A stretch of DNA of 64,000 nt. It comes from CBDCDJ01 sp965215355 (GTDB lineage Bacteria; Deinococcota; Deinococci; Deinococcales; Trueperaceae). Shown here piece by piece: positions 52,965 to 60,276 of this stretch. Where the stretch lies: assembly GCA_965215355.1 (NCBI GenBank), contig CBDCDJ010000007.1, positions 434,001 to 498,000 on the forward strand, in the 5' to 3' direction. The notes beneath the pieces were generated by a model. That model saw nothing but the letters and a program-made list of their open reading frames with translations. It had not been told where the DNA came from and did no database searches. Both the position numbers and the translations under genes were made by a program. Position 1 is the first letter of the stretch, and each line of letters starts with the position of its first letter.

Positions 52965-52970
52965 TAAACT
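52965..52970 (+). promoter_or_regulatory. -10 box of small-ORF/toxin-antitoxin unit, leaderless layout
   Basis: TAAACT, 7 nt (TAAAAGC), GTG 52978, just after the methyltransferase stop. Confidence 0.4.
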
Positions 52971-52977
52971 TAAAAGC

Positions 52978-53040
52978 GTGCCGAACCAAACCTTTGAATC
53001 AACATCGTCCAAACTTTACAGCTCGAGGCACCCCGCATGA
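52978..53040 (+). CDS. 20-codon small ORF at start of predicted leaderless transcript
   Basis: GTG start, 20 residues (MPNQTFESTSSKLYSSRHPA), and stop overlapping the next ATG as ATGA. It could serve only to couple translation into the next ORF. Product, if any, unknown. Confidence 0.3.
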   Translation: MPNQTFESTSSKLYSSRHPA

Positions 53041-53153
53041 CCCCCCTCAAGCTCGAGCTTTCTCCAGACCTCGCCGCTTTGTCGCAAGGTTTCAACCAGC
53101 CGCTCGAACAATTGGCTCGAGAACTCATAACGCTCGAGCTATTTCAAAACTAA
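53037..53153 (+). CDS. Short UPF0175-like antitoxin fragment
   Basis: 38 aa, KLELSPDLAALSQGF then QPLEQLARELITLELFQN. Resembles the N-terminal half of UPF0175-type antitoxins (strand plus helix) but ends early. A related start sequence recurs at 53948 after the second DUF6176-like copy. May be a degraded antitoxin. Confidence 0.4.
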   Translation: MTPLKLELSPDLAALSQGFNQPLEQLARELITLELFQN

Positions 53154-53167
53154 ATGGAGGTTAAAAG

Positions 53168-53407
53168 ATGAGTAGCGCACTACTTAAACAAGCTCTCACT
53201 GAATTTGAGAAACTGCCCGTCGAAGACCAAAACGCCCTTGCTGCGCGGTGGCTCGAGGAGGTAAGAGACGAACGGCTTTGGGCCGAGAAGTTTGTGGCGA
53301 CTACCGATGAACAGTGGGACAGATTAGCCGACCTAGTGAAACGAGATATTGCCGAGGGAGACACGACAAGCTTAGACGATTTTTTGGATGAAACGACGGC
53401 TGAGTGA
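53168..53407 (+). CDS. Antitoxin of RelE/ParE-type toxin-antitoxin pair
   Basis: 79 aa, helical: LLKQALTEFEKLPVEDQNALAARWLEEVRDE, then FVATTDEQWDRLADLVKRDIAEGDTTSLDDFLDE. The layout (short helical start, EWDRLA-type middle, acidic DDF tail) is that of antitoxins encoded ahead of RelE/ParE-like toxins. TGGAGG 7-8 nt before ATG. GTGA overlap with the toxin. Confidence 0.75.
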   Translation: MSSALLKQALTEFEKLPVEDQNALAARWLEEVRDERLWAEKFVATTDEQWDRLADLVKRDIAEGDTTSLDDFLDETTAE

Positions 53408-53628
53408 GGTCACACGTCACCAAAGGATTTCGAAAGTATCTGGCTAACCTCCCCGAGCATGTACAAACTCAGGCAAAGAAAAGTTACAGGTTGTGGCGTC
53501 AAGACCATTACCACAGCAGCTTGCAGTTCAAACAAGTCAGCCGGAAACAAACCCTTTACTCGGTGCGGATCGGCATCGGTTACCGCGCTTTGGGACTCGT
53601 CGAAAAAGAAGAAATTTATTGGTTCTGA
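53404..53628 (+). CDS. RelE/ParE-like toxin, truncated at its C-terminus
   Basis: 74 aa. TKGFRKYLANLPEHVQTQAKKSYRLWRQDHYHSSLQFKQVSRKQTLYSVRIGIGYRALGLVEKEEIYWF is a RelE-superfamily core. Relatives continue after YWFWIG with about a dozen residues ending in Tyr-Asp-Lys; here a TGA comes after YWF, exactly where the 53627 direct repeat begins. The toxin end was therefore replaced by the repeat junction and activity is doubtful. Confidence 0.75.
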   Translation: MRSHVTKGFRKYLANLPEHVQTQAKKSYRLWRQDHYHSSLQFKQVSRKQTLYSVRIGIGYRALGLVEKEEIYWF

Positions 53629-53921
53629 ACTCAAACCCGACTCTATGAAGCGCGTCGAAGCGTGGGCTGAAACTATAAACGAACGAATGGACGAAGCCGT
53701 TGCGACGTTGCGAGACGAAGGGGTCGCGCTCGAGTCCTGGTTTCACCTGTCGCTGGACGGCAAAGACTATCTACTTTCTTACATGCGGGCTGACAGTTTG
53801 AAAAAGGCTCAAGAGGTCGTCAAAGAGTCTGCTCACGCGATTGACGCTTACCACCAGCAGTTTAAAAAGGATACCTGGGTCGGTGGCACGAGGGCTAGGC
53901 TTTTGGTCGACCTCGTCAATG
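53627..53921 (+). repeat. Direct repeat, right copy (about 295 bp)
   Basis: Begins gaactcaaacccgactctatg, identical to 50390 onward, and runs to gtcaatg. It lacks the single extra A of the left copy. Confidence 0.9.
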
Positions 53922-53929
53922 AAATCTAA
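53645..53929 (+). pseudogene. DUF6176-like protein, copy 2, 5'-truncated
   Basis: From an internal Met: KRVEAWAETINERMDEAVATLRDEG to FKKDTWVGGTRARLLVDLVNEI, 94 aa. The first 14 residues present in copy 1 (KVVAGVIELKPDS region) are replaced by toxin-gene sequence and no ribosome site is seen, so the 5' end is lost while the C-terminus is intact, the reverse of copy 1. Confidence 0.75.
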
Positions 53930-53945
53930 CGTCAATGAAATCTAA
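53914..53945 (+). repeat. 16-bp perfect tandem duplication at end of copy 2
   Basis: CGTCAATGAAATCTAA occurs twice in a row; the first copy contains the stop of the DUF6176-like gene. Confidence 0.85.
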
Positions 53946-53947
53946 TC

Positions 53948-54139
53948 ATGCAAACCATCAAGCTCGAGCTTTTCCCAGACCTTGTTACCCTGTTGCAAAG
54001 TTTCAGCGAGACGAAAGTAAGACGAAGGGGTGGTTCTATAGCAACTAAAGAACGACAGCTAGCCGTCGTTCCCGGCGGTTTTGCCGACATGTCCGGCTGG
54101 AGCTTCGTTTCCAGGGGTCTCGAGCCAAGTCCAAGCTAA
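53948..54139 (+). pseudogene. Second UPF0175-like start, decayed
   Basis: QTIKLELFPDLVTLLQSFSET resembles the 53037 ORF at both DNA and protein level, then runs into unrelated sequence (KVRRRGGSIATKERQ). Probably a fragment. Confidence 0.4.
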
Positions 54140-54232
54140 ATACCGGCGGTAAAGAGGCAAACCCAAAAGCGCCCCCGCTACCGAAATAGAGGTCACGAAA
54201 GTCAGGGTTGCCGTCACGTAATCTTGTATCAC
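54059..54232 (-). CDS. Small single-pass membrane protein, unknown function
   Basis: 57 aa from GTG 54232: IQDYVTATLTFVTSISVAGAL then LGLPLYRRYLAWTWLETP and a polar tail. One TM helix (about residues 8-27) followed by a positively charged segment. GAAGGGA 6-7 nt upstream on the minus strand supports it. Not recognised. Overlaps the decayed ORF on the other strand. Confidence 0.5.
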   Translation of the reverse strand: MIQDYVTATLTFVTSISVAGALLGLPLYRRYLAWTWLETPGNEAPAGHVGKTAGNDG

Positions 54233-54281
54233 TGTTGTCCCTTCACTTAAGCCTTAACGTTTTGTTTGAATTTTGAATCCC

Positions 54282-54344
54282 GGACCCAAAAATTCTTGGT
54301 CCAACCTTTGTCATTAAACCAAGTGTTGTTACTAAACCAAGTGT
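54282..54344. promoter_or_regulatory. Hairpin and 12-bp direct repeat in 54233-54534 gap
   Basis: GGACC...GGTCC hairpin (54282-54302), then TAAACCAAGTGT at 54315-54326 and again at 54333-54344, 18 bp apart: an operator-like layout. The remainder of the gap up to the trp promoter shows nothing further. Confidence 0.35.
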
Positions 54345-54534
54345 AATACAAGAAGGTGTCACAAGACCAGAAACCACCGTACGCCGAGTCCGGTACCGAA
54401 GTACTTTTAGTGCCTTACGTGCCCAAATGTTAAGGTTTGCTTAAGTTGTCTTGCTGGGTTCTAGGTCGTTCGGCGGAGTTGATTTCCTGCCGGGAGGCGC
54501 ACTGGTCAGGCTCGCACGCCTCGAGCCTTTGGTG

Positions 54535-54540
54535 TATACT
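54535..54540 (+). promoter_or_regulatory. -10 box of trp operon, leaderless leader ORF
   Basis: TATACT, 7 nt (CTTGTCC), GTG 54548 of the leader ORF. trpE itself starts 110 nt further on. Confidence 0.6.
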
Positions 54541-54547
54541 CTTGTCC

Positions 54548-54601
54548 GTGCAACCTTGTTTTTCTTGGACGGGCAGACGATGGCGGCGCTACCGGCAGTA
54601 G
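54548..54601 (+). CDS. trpL: Putative trp leader peptide (17 aa, two Trp codons)
   Basis: MQPCFSWTGRRWRRYRQ, starting at the predicted 5' end of the mRNA. Trp codons at 54566-54568 and 54581-54583. The product itself is probably unimportant; ribosome speed on the Trp codons would set the fold of the downstream RNA. Confidence 0.6.
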   Translation: MQPCFSWTGRRWRRYRQ

Positions 54602-54643
54602 TCGTTACGCCTTCGTTTTACCTGACTCCAAGAAAGCCGAGGA
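54561..54643 (+). promoter_or_regulatory. Candidate translational attenuator of trpE
   Basis: TTTCTTGGA (54561-54569, containing the first Trp codon) is perfectly complementary to TCCAAGAAA (54627-54635). The right arm ends 3 nt before the trpE ribosome site GAGGA (54639-54643). A ribosome stalled on Trp codons would hide the left arm and free the trpE site. No terminator with T-run is seen, so control of translation is more likely than of transcription. Confidence 0.5.
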
Positions 54644-54649
54644 ACGCTC

Positions 54650-56086
54650 TTGAGCGCTACACCATCTGCTGTAACCAGAATCAAACCTGTCTATAAAGAA
54701 GTTTTGGCCGACCTGGAAACGCCGCTGACCGCTTACCTGAAAGTGGCGGGGCATCCTTCGTTTTTGCTCGAGAGCGTCGAGCAGGGCGAGCGGGTGGCGC
54801 GTTACTCGTTTATCGGCACGGGTGAAAAGCGCCGGATAGAGGCTCGAGCCGACCATGTCACGGTGACGACCGCCGAGGGCGTGGAAACCGTAGAGACTAC
54901 AGACCCTTTGCAAGTCTTGTGGGACTTGACGGTCAAGGACACAGCGCCGAGCCCCGACCTACCCGGTTTTTGGGCGGGCGCGGTGGGCTACGCCAGCTAC
55001 GACCTCGTGCGGCAGTACGAACGGCTACCCGACGCCAACCCGGACGAACTCGACGTGCCCGACCTGCTGTTTATCGAACCCGAGGTGCTGGTGATTTTCG
55101 ACCACCTCAAGCGGCGCATCTTCATCGTCGCGCCGGCGTTGGACGGGGACGCGGCGGACGAGGCGAGGGCCACACGCCTCGTCGAAACGACCTATGCGCG
55201 GCTGCGCGGGCCGTTGCCGGGCGTGCCGGGCGACCGGGCGGGTCGGCGCACCGAGTTCGTGAGCAGCTTTTCCAAAGAGGGTTACATGGCGGCCGTCGAA
55301 AAGGCGGTCGAGTACATCCACGCGGGCGACATCTTCCAGGTCGTGCCGAGCCAGCGCCTGACGGCGGACTTGGGCGTCCACCCGTTCGCGCTCTACCGCG
55401 CGCTGCGCGTCGTCAACCCGAGCCCCTACCTGGGCTACCTCGACTTGGGCCCGGTGACACTCGTCGCCAGCAGCCCCGAAAGCCTCGTCAAAAGCGACGG
55501 GCGTAAAGTCGAGACGCTGCCGATCGCCGGCACGCGGCGGCGGGGCTCGTCGTTGAAAGAGGATGCTGCCCTCGCCGCCGAACTTCTCGCCGACGAGAAA
55601 GAGCGGGCCGAGCACATCATGCTTGTCGACCTGGGCCGGAACGACCTGGGCCGGGTGTGCTGCCCCGGCACGGTGAAAGTGACCGACCTCATGCGGATTG
55701 AGCGCTACAGCCACGTGATGCACATCGTCTCGACGGTCGAGGGGGAACTGGCAGCGGGCAAAACGCCGCTCGACGCGCTCTCGAGTACCCTGCCGATGGG
55801 CACCGCCTCGGGCGCGCCCAAAATCCGCGCGATGGAGATCATCGACGAACTCGAGCCTATTCGCCGTGGCCCCTACGCGGGCGCATTCGGCTATCTGGGT
55901 GTAGGCGGCGACATGGACATGGCCCTGACCTTGCGCACCGCCGTCATCGCAAACGGCAAAATCCACCTGCAAGCGGGCGGCGGGGTCGTCGCCGACTCCG
56001 ACCCCGAGGCCGAGTACACCGAGTCGATGAACAAGTTGGCAGCCGTTGTCAAGGCCGTGGCGATGGCGACGGAGGGGTTGAGTTGA
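54650..56086 (+). CDS. trpE: Anthranilate synthase component I
   Basis: 478 aa from TTG 54650 (GAGGA, 6-nt spacing). SFLLESVEQGERVARYSFIG (Trp-feedback LLES element), NPSPYLGYLDLGPVTLVASSPESLVK, PIAGTRRRG, LVDLGRNDLGRV, HIVSTVEG, GAPKIRAMEIIDELE, AGGGVVADSDPEAEY. Converts chorismate and ammonia to anthranilate. Confidence 0.97.
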   Translation: MSATPSAVTRIKPVYKEVLADLETPLTAYLKVAGHPSFLLESVEQGERVARYSFIGTGEKRRIEARADHVTVTTAEGVETVETTDPLQVLWDLTVKDTAPSPDLPGFWAGAVGYASYDLVRQYERLPDANPDELDVPDLLFIEPEVLVIFDHLKRRIFIVAPALDGDAADEARATRLVETTYARLRGPLPGVPGDRAGRRTEFVSSFSKEGYMAAVEKAVEYIHAGDIFQVVPSQRLTADLGVHPFALYRALRVVNPSPYLGYLDLGPVTLVASSPESLVKSDGRKVETLPIAGTRRRGSSLKEDAALAAELLADEKERAEHIMLVDLGRNDLGRVCCPGTVKVTDLMRIERYSHVMHIVSTVEGELAAGKTPLDALSSTLPMGTASGAPKIRAMEIIDELEPIRRGPYAGAFGYLGVGGDMDMALTLRTAVIANGKIHLQAGGGVVADSDPEAEYTESMNKLAAVVKAVAMATEGLS

Positions 56087-56658
56087 AAAAACTTTTAGTC
56101 ATCGATAATTATGACTCGTTCACTTACAACCTCGTGCAGTATTTGGGCGAGCTTGGGGTTGACCCCGTCGTGTGGCGGAACGACGCGTTTAGGCTCGAGG
56201 ACGTTGCAACGCTGAAGCCTGACGGTATTGTAATTTCACCGGGGCCTTGCACACCTCTCGAGGCCGGGCACTCGGTCGAAACCATCAAGCGCTACGACCG
56301 AACTTACCCCATTCTCGGCGTCTGTCTGGGCCACCAGAGCATCGGCGCGGCTTACGGGGCGAGCGTTGTGCGGGCGAAAAAAATCATGCACGGCAAGACG
56401 AGTCCCATTCGCCACGACGGCACGGCGACGTTCAAAGACTTGCCCCCGGAGGTCACGGCGACGCGCTACCACTCGCTCATCGTGACAAACTTGCCGGACG
56501 ACCTCGTTGCTAACGCCTGGGTTACGGACGACGGGGAAGAGGTCTTGATGGGTCTGCGGCACGTGTCGAAGCCGGTTTGGGGCGTGCAGTTTCACCCGGA
56601 GAGCGTGTTGACCGAGACGGGCCACCAGATGCTGCAGAACTTCATCGACATCTGCTGA
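56083..56658 (+). CDS. trpG: Anthranilate synthase component II (glutamine amidotransferase)
   Basis: 191 aa from TTG 56083, overlapping trpE by 4 nt, GGAGGGG upstream. IDNYDSFTYNLVQYLGELG, SPGPCTP, nucleophile Cys81 in GVCLGHQ, His171 and Glu173 in QFHPES. Supplies ammonia to TrpE. Confidence 0.97.
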   Translation: MKKLLVIDNYDSFTYNLVQYLGELGVDPVVWRNDAFRLEDVATLKPDGIVISPGPCTPLEAGHSVETIKRYDRTYPILGVCLGHQSIGAAYGASVVRAKKIMHGKTSPIRHDGTATFKDLPPEVTATRYHSLIVTNLPDDLVANAWVTDDGEEVLMGLRHVSKPVWGVQFHPESVLTETGHQMLQNFIDIC

Positions 56659-57485
56659 TGCGCGAGTTAAGCGTCATCACCGTAACCTTCGGGCGTTTGC
56701 AGACGCTGCTGAAAAAGCTCGAGTCCCTGAAAGCTCAAACCCTTTCACCCGAACGCTTCGAGATGGTGCTGTGTGTCAACGGCGACGCCGAAACTTTGGA
56801 GGCTCTCGAAAACATCGCATTGCCCTTTGCTCTTATCGTGATTCCCTTTCAAGAGACGACCGGCTCGGCACCCGCACGCAACGCTTGTGTCGAAAGGGCG
56901 AGTGCCGGCCTGCTTTACTTTTCGGACGACGACGCCCTGCTGAGGCCGGACACGCTTAAGAAACACCTCGAGTTTCAGAAAACACACTCCTCGAGCGTGG
57001 CTGTGGGCGGTGTGGATTGGGAGTACGGTGACCAGGTCGAAAAGATGCGGCCTCGGCGCGTCAACTACTGGAACCTGCACGGCATCAACACGAGCTTGTC
57101 TGCTTCGGCCTTCAAAACCGTGGGCGGCTTTCCCGAATGGGTGACGGGTTACGGGCTCGAGGACGTGCTGTTCGGTTATGAACTGGCTAAAGCGGGTTTC
57201 GACCTCGTCGCCCTGCCCGACGCGAGCGTGCGGCACCTCGGCGCGAACCCGACGCGCGGGTTACAACTCGAAAAAGCAAGGAGCGCCGGTCGCAACGCGG
57301 TACAAATCGTGAAGCGGTATCCTGAACTCGCTTTTCGCTTAGGCGTCCACCCGCTCTCGCTCGGCCTCAAACGCTTGGCCCTGTCGCCGCCCCTGAGTTT
57401 GCTGTGGCAAGCTGTAGACAAAGGCTCTTTTCGCTACGAACGTGCCTACTTCCAAGGCGCACTGGAGGAAAAACATAATGCCTGA
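56658..57485 (+). CDS. Family 2 glycosyltransferase within the trp operon
   Basis: 275 aa from ATG 56658 (TGATG overlap with trpG). GT-A fold: VITVTFGRLQTLLKKLESL, SAPARNACVERASAGLLYFSDDDA (DxD-type metal site), GGFPEWVTGYGLEDVLFGYELAKAGFDL. Sugar and acceptor unknown. Position between trpG and trpD with overlap on the left and 8 nt on the right into trpD shows it is co-expressed; no link to Trp synthesis is known to me. Confidence 0.88.
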   Translation: MRELSVITVTFGRLQTLLKKLESLKAQTLSPERFEMVLCVNGDAETLEALENIALPFALIVIPFQETTGSAPARNACVERASAGLLYFSDDDALLRPDTLKKHLEFQKTHSSSVAVGGVDWEYGDQVEKMRPRRVNYWNLHGINTSLSASAFKTVGGFPEWVTGYGLEDVLFGYELAKAGFDLVALPDASVRHLGANPTRGLQLEKARSAGRNAVQIVKRYPELAFRLGVHPLSLGLKRLALSPPLSLLWQAVDKGSFRYERAYFQGALEEKHNA

Positions 57486-58530
57486 AAACACCGTGTCTGA
57501 AGCTGTTACCGAACTGTCCATCGCCCCGCTGCTCAACGACATTTTCAGTGGCAAGACGCTCGACCGCGCCTCGGCCAGGGAGGTCATCGGGCACCTCATG
57601 GACGGCCGCCTGAGCCAGATGCAGGCGGCGGCGCTGCTGGCCGCGCTGCGGATGCGCGGCGAGACGGTTGAGGAGATTACCGGCTTCGCCGAGGCGATGC
57701 GGGCGCGGGCGGTCACGGTGCCGGTGAAACGGGACGGCCCGCTCTTGGACATCGTCGGCACGGGCGGCACCGGGCTGAACACCTTCAACATCAGCACGGC
57801 GACCCTCTTTGTGGTGGCGGCGGGCGGCGCGCGCATCGCCAAGCACGGCAACCGCGGGGTGACGCGCAAGTCGGGCTCGGCCGACGTGTTGGAAGCGCTC
57901 GGCGTGAACCTCGACCAGACGCCGGAGCAGCTCGCTGAGAGTGTCGAAAAGGTCGGGCTGGCGTTCTTGTACGCGCGCACCCACCACCCGGCCATGAAGT
58001 TCGTCGCGCCGATTCGCGCCGACATCCAGGCGCGCACCATCTTCAACTCCATCGGCCCCTTGACCAATCCCGCCGCCGCCGACCGGCAACTCATGGGCGT
58101 GTTCGACCCACACCTCACCGAGACGCTGGCGCAGGTGCTGGGCGGACTGGGCGTCGAGCGGGCGCTCGTGGTTCACGGGGCGGGTTTGGACGAGTTGACG
58201 GTTTGCGGTGAGAACAAGGTGACCGAGTTGCGCGACGGTGGCATCACCACCTTCGAACTCACCCCCGAAGAGGTCGGGCTGGGGCGCTTCGACCTCAAAG
58301 ACGTGATGGGCGGCACGCCCGAGGAGAACGCGCGGACCATTCGCCACCTGTTGGCGGGCGACGTTCTGGGGGCCAAGCGCGACATCATCTTGCTCAACGC
58401 AGGCGCGGCGCTCTACCTCGTCGACAAGGCTGAGAGCATCACTACAGGCGTGGAGCTGGCCGAAAGGCTCATCGACAGCGGCGCTGCGCTGGCGAAGCTC
58501 GAGCAGTATGTGGCGTTCAGCCGGGGTTAA
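57478..58530 (+). CDS. trpD: Anthranilate phosphoribosyltransferase
   Basis: 350 aa from ATG 57478 with GGAGG. DIVGTGGTGLNTFNIST PRPP loop, KHGNRGVTRKSGSADVLEALG, SIGPLTNPA. Overlaps the GT2 gene by 8 nt. trpC, trpF, trpB and trpA are not in the window. Confidence 0.97.
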   Translation: MPENTVSEAVTELSIAPLLNDIFSGKTLDRASAREVIGHLMDGRLSQMQAAALLAALRMRGETVEEITGFAEAMRARAVTVPVKRDGPLLDIVGTGGTGLNTFNISTATLFVVAAGGARIAKHGNRGVTRKSGSADVLEALGVNLDQTPEQLAESVEKVGLAFLYARTHHPAMKFVAPIRADIQARTIFNSIGPLTNPAAADRQLMGVFDPHLTETLAQVLGGLGVERALVVHGAGLDELTVCGENKVTELRDGGITTFELTPEEVGLGRFDLKDVMGGTPEENARTIRHLLAGDVLGAKRDIILLNAGAALYLVDKAESITTGVELAERLIDSGAALAKLEQYVAFSRG

Positions 58531-58624
58531 ATATCGCCCCATTTATAAAGTCCAAGGCCCGTAAAATGCGTTAGCCCTGCAAACACCTCTATCTTTTAAT
58601 GGTTCTCTAATAATAGAATTATCT

Positions 58625-58663
58625 CTACAACTAGCAACGACGACCAAACTGTGCTAGCTGTAG
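58625..58663 (+). promoter_or_regulatory. Hairpin in 5' region of lipoprotein gene
   Basis: CTACAACTAGCA (58625-58636) and TGCTAGCTGTAG (58652-58663), one mismatch, ending just before GGGGAG and ATG 58679. The region 58531-58624 is AT-rich (taataatagaattat) and likely holds the promoter. Confidence 0.5.
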
Positions 58664-58678
58664 AAATGGGGAGTTTCT

Positions 58679-60040
58679 ATGAAAGAGGTCAGCACAGGTA
58701 GGAAGTTTTTGGTCACGAGGCAAGTCAATGCTATAGGCCGACTCGCAGGCATGGTCGGCTTAACTCTACTTGCGGCTTGCTCAGGACCGGGAGTGCTCGA
58801 GGTAGTACCTGGGCCGAAGGCTGAAGGTCTCTCGCAGGAGGCGATAGTGCTTGCGCAGGCATCCGTACCCGACGGATTCGCTTTAAAAGAGGCACGGCTA
58901 CTTGATGCGGAAGAGTTGCAGCTTCTGCCGGACGACTTTGAGGCGGCGGGCTCGTTCGTTCTAACCGTGGCCTCAACGGGTGCCAAAGCGCCGGGAACCA
59001 TCAATGAGTTTCTGGCAACCGTAGATGGGTTACAACCGCAAGTCTCAACGCGTTTTGACCCGGTAGCGTTTAAGGCGGCTACTTACCGCGCACTTTACGG
59101 CCAACGCAACACTGTCTCGAATATGCGAAACCCAGCCGACCACACCGCTTGGATGGGTACTTTACGGGTATCGCTTCATGCGTATGACTACACCGGTGAG
59201 GTTAAGTTTTTCTGTAACCTTTTTAAGACGTACTGCCGTATGACAAGTGGTTGGGTCAAGTGGGCCATGACCGACCGAAAAAGTATGGTTACTGCCGTTT
59301 GGAATGGCGATTTAAACACCCCGGCTATTCACTTGGAAGTTCTCCAGTACGACAAAGCGGGTTTTGGGCAGGCTAAAGTCATGTTTGGCCACAATGATGC
59401 GGTGTTCATTTATAACAACGCTGGGTATTATCAGTTGCATGGTTTGCCACTACCGAGAATCTCGGGGAAATATCTCAAAGGCCTTAGCAAATTTCAAAAA
59501 CAGGCTAACCTCTCGCGCATATTCGCGTCGGGTACTCTTACTACACAGGCGGGTTTGGACACGCTGGGCATTTGCATCTCACCCAAACCTGGACAAAAAA
59601 TTCCTGATCCTGGAAATATAGCGTGTCCGATGAACCCAGGCGATGTCGATGTTCAGGGCTGTCCGAATTGTTCAGATGAGATCAACCGGTACAACAAAGT
59701 TAATGACGCCCTTTTCATAATTGAGAACGAGACGATTCCCAACCTTGATACCGATGGGGGTGTGGCGGCTGCCGCAGGCCTAAGTTGCGTGGCGACCATC
59801 GCCGGGGTCGTCACGGTTGTGAGTGCACCTTTTACCTGTACTGCGTTTGCTGTCACCTTGACAAACGTGACCGCAAAGGCTGTTAGTGCAGGCATACAGC
59901 AAAATAAATATAAGCGCCAGCTTGATCCGGTTCGCAATACGATGAATCACTGTATCCAACGTCAGAATCAGTGCAAACAGCCGCCCATCCCTGGCACGGC
60001 TCCTATACACGAGATTATATCCAATGACGATCAGGGTTAG
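58679..60040 (+). CDS. Orphan lipoprotein, unknown function
   Basis: 453 aa. Hydrophobic stretch GRLAGMVGLTLLAACSG ends in a lipobox (Leu-Ala-Ala-Cys, Cys near residue 34), so lipid-anchored at the cell surface. Middle region about 150-260 is aromatic and beta-rich (GEVKFFCNLFKTYCRMTSGWVKW). The part around 335-410 has four Cys and an Ala/Val/Thr hydrophobic helix (VAAAAGLSCVATIAGVVTVVSAPFTC) that could insert in a membrane. GGGGAG ribosome site. Codons are more AT-rich than neighbours. No family recognised; a toxin-like or surface role is speculation. Confidence 0.65.
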   Translation: MKEVSTGRKFLVTRQVNAIGRLAGMVGLTLLAACSGPGVLEVVPGPKAEGLSQEAIVLAQASVPDGFALKEARLLDAEELQLLPDDFEAAGSFVLTVASTGAKAPGTINEFLATVDGLQPQVSTRFDPVAFKAATYRALYGQRNTVSNMRNPADHTAWMGTLRVSLHAYDYTGEVKFFCNLFKTYCRMTSGWVKWAMTDRKSMVTAVWNGDLNTPAIHLEVLQYDKAGFGQAKVMFGHNDAVFIYNNAGYYQLHGLPLPRISGKYLKGLSKFQKQANLSRIFASGTLTTQAGLDTLGICISPKPGQKIPDPGNIACPMNPGDVDVQGCPNCSDEINRYNKVNDALFIIENETIPNLDTDGGVAAAAGLSCVATIAGVVTVVSAPFTCTAFAVTLTNVTAKAVSAGIQQNKYKRQLDPVRNTMNHCIQRQNQCKQPPIPGTAPIHEIISNDDQG

Positions 60041-60200
60041 AATTACCGGCTACGTCATTACTGTGTTTAGTCTGGCTTTGGTGCTCGCGGATTCCTGGAA
60101 TGATTTCGTTACAACACTTTTAATAGGCGCTGTCGTTTCCCCTCTTGTAGAAGTCGCCGTTCGTAAGGGTTGGATGCCGGGTGACAAAGTTCAGGACTGA
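60024..60200 (+). CDS. Small membrane protein following the lipoprotein
   Basis: 58 aa: TIRVRITGYVITVFSLALVLADSWNDF, then TTLLIGAVVSPLVEVAVRKGW. Two hydrophobic segments. Overlaps the lipoprotein gene by 17 nt, implying coupled expression. Could be a partner or immunity-type protein; unproven. Confidence 0.55.
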   Translation: MTIRVRITGYVITVFSLALVLADSWNDFVTTLLIGAVVSPLVEVAVRKGWMPGDKVQD

Positions 60201-60229
60201 CCGTTTTTGCCGAAGCTTTGCTCCAAAAA

Positions 60230-60258
60230 CAAACCCCCGAGAATTTCTCGGGGGTTTG
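60230..60258. terminator. Bidirectional terminator between small membrane protein and SLH gene
   Basis: CAAACCCCCGAGAA (60230-60243) and TTCTCGGGGGTTTG (60245-60258), 1-nt loop as drawn. On the minus strand it is followed by gtttttgg, making it the SLH gene terminator. Confidence 0.85.
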
Positions 60259-60276
60259 TCGTACAGGGGGTGCCGC

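Noticed and set aside
54451..54696. 81-codon frame spanning the trp leader region
   Set aside because: It overlaps promoter, leader ORF and the trpE start in another frame. The 17-codon leader ORF explains the region better.
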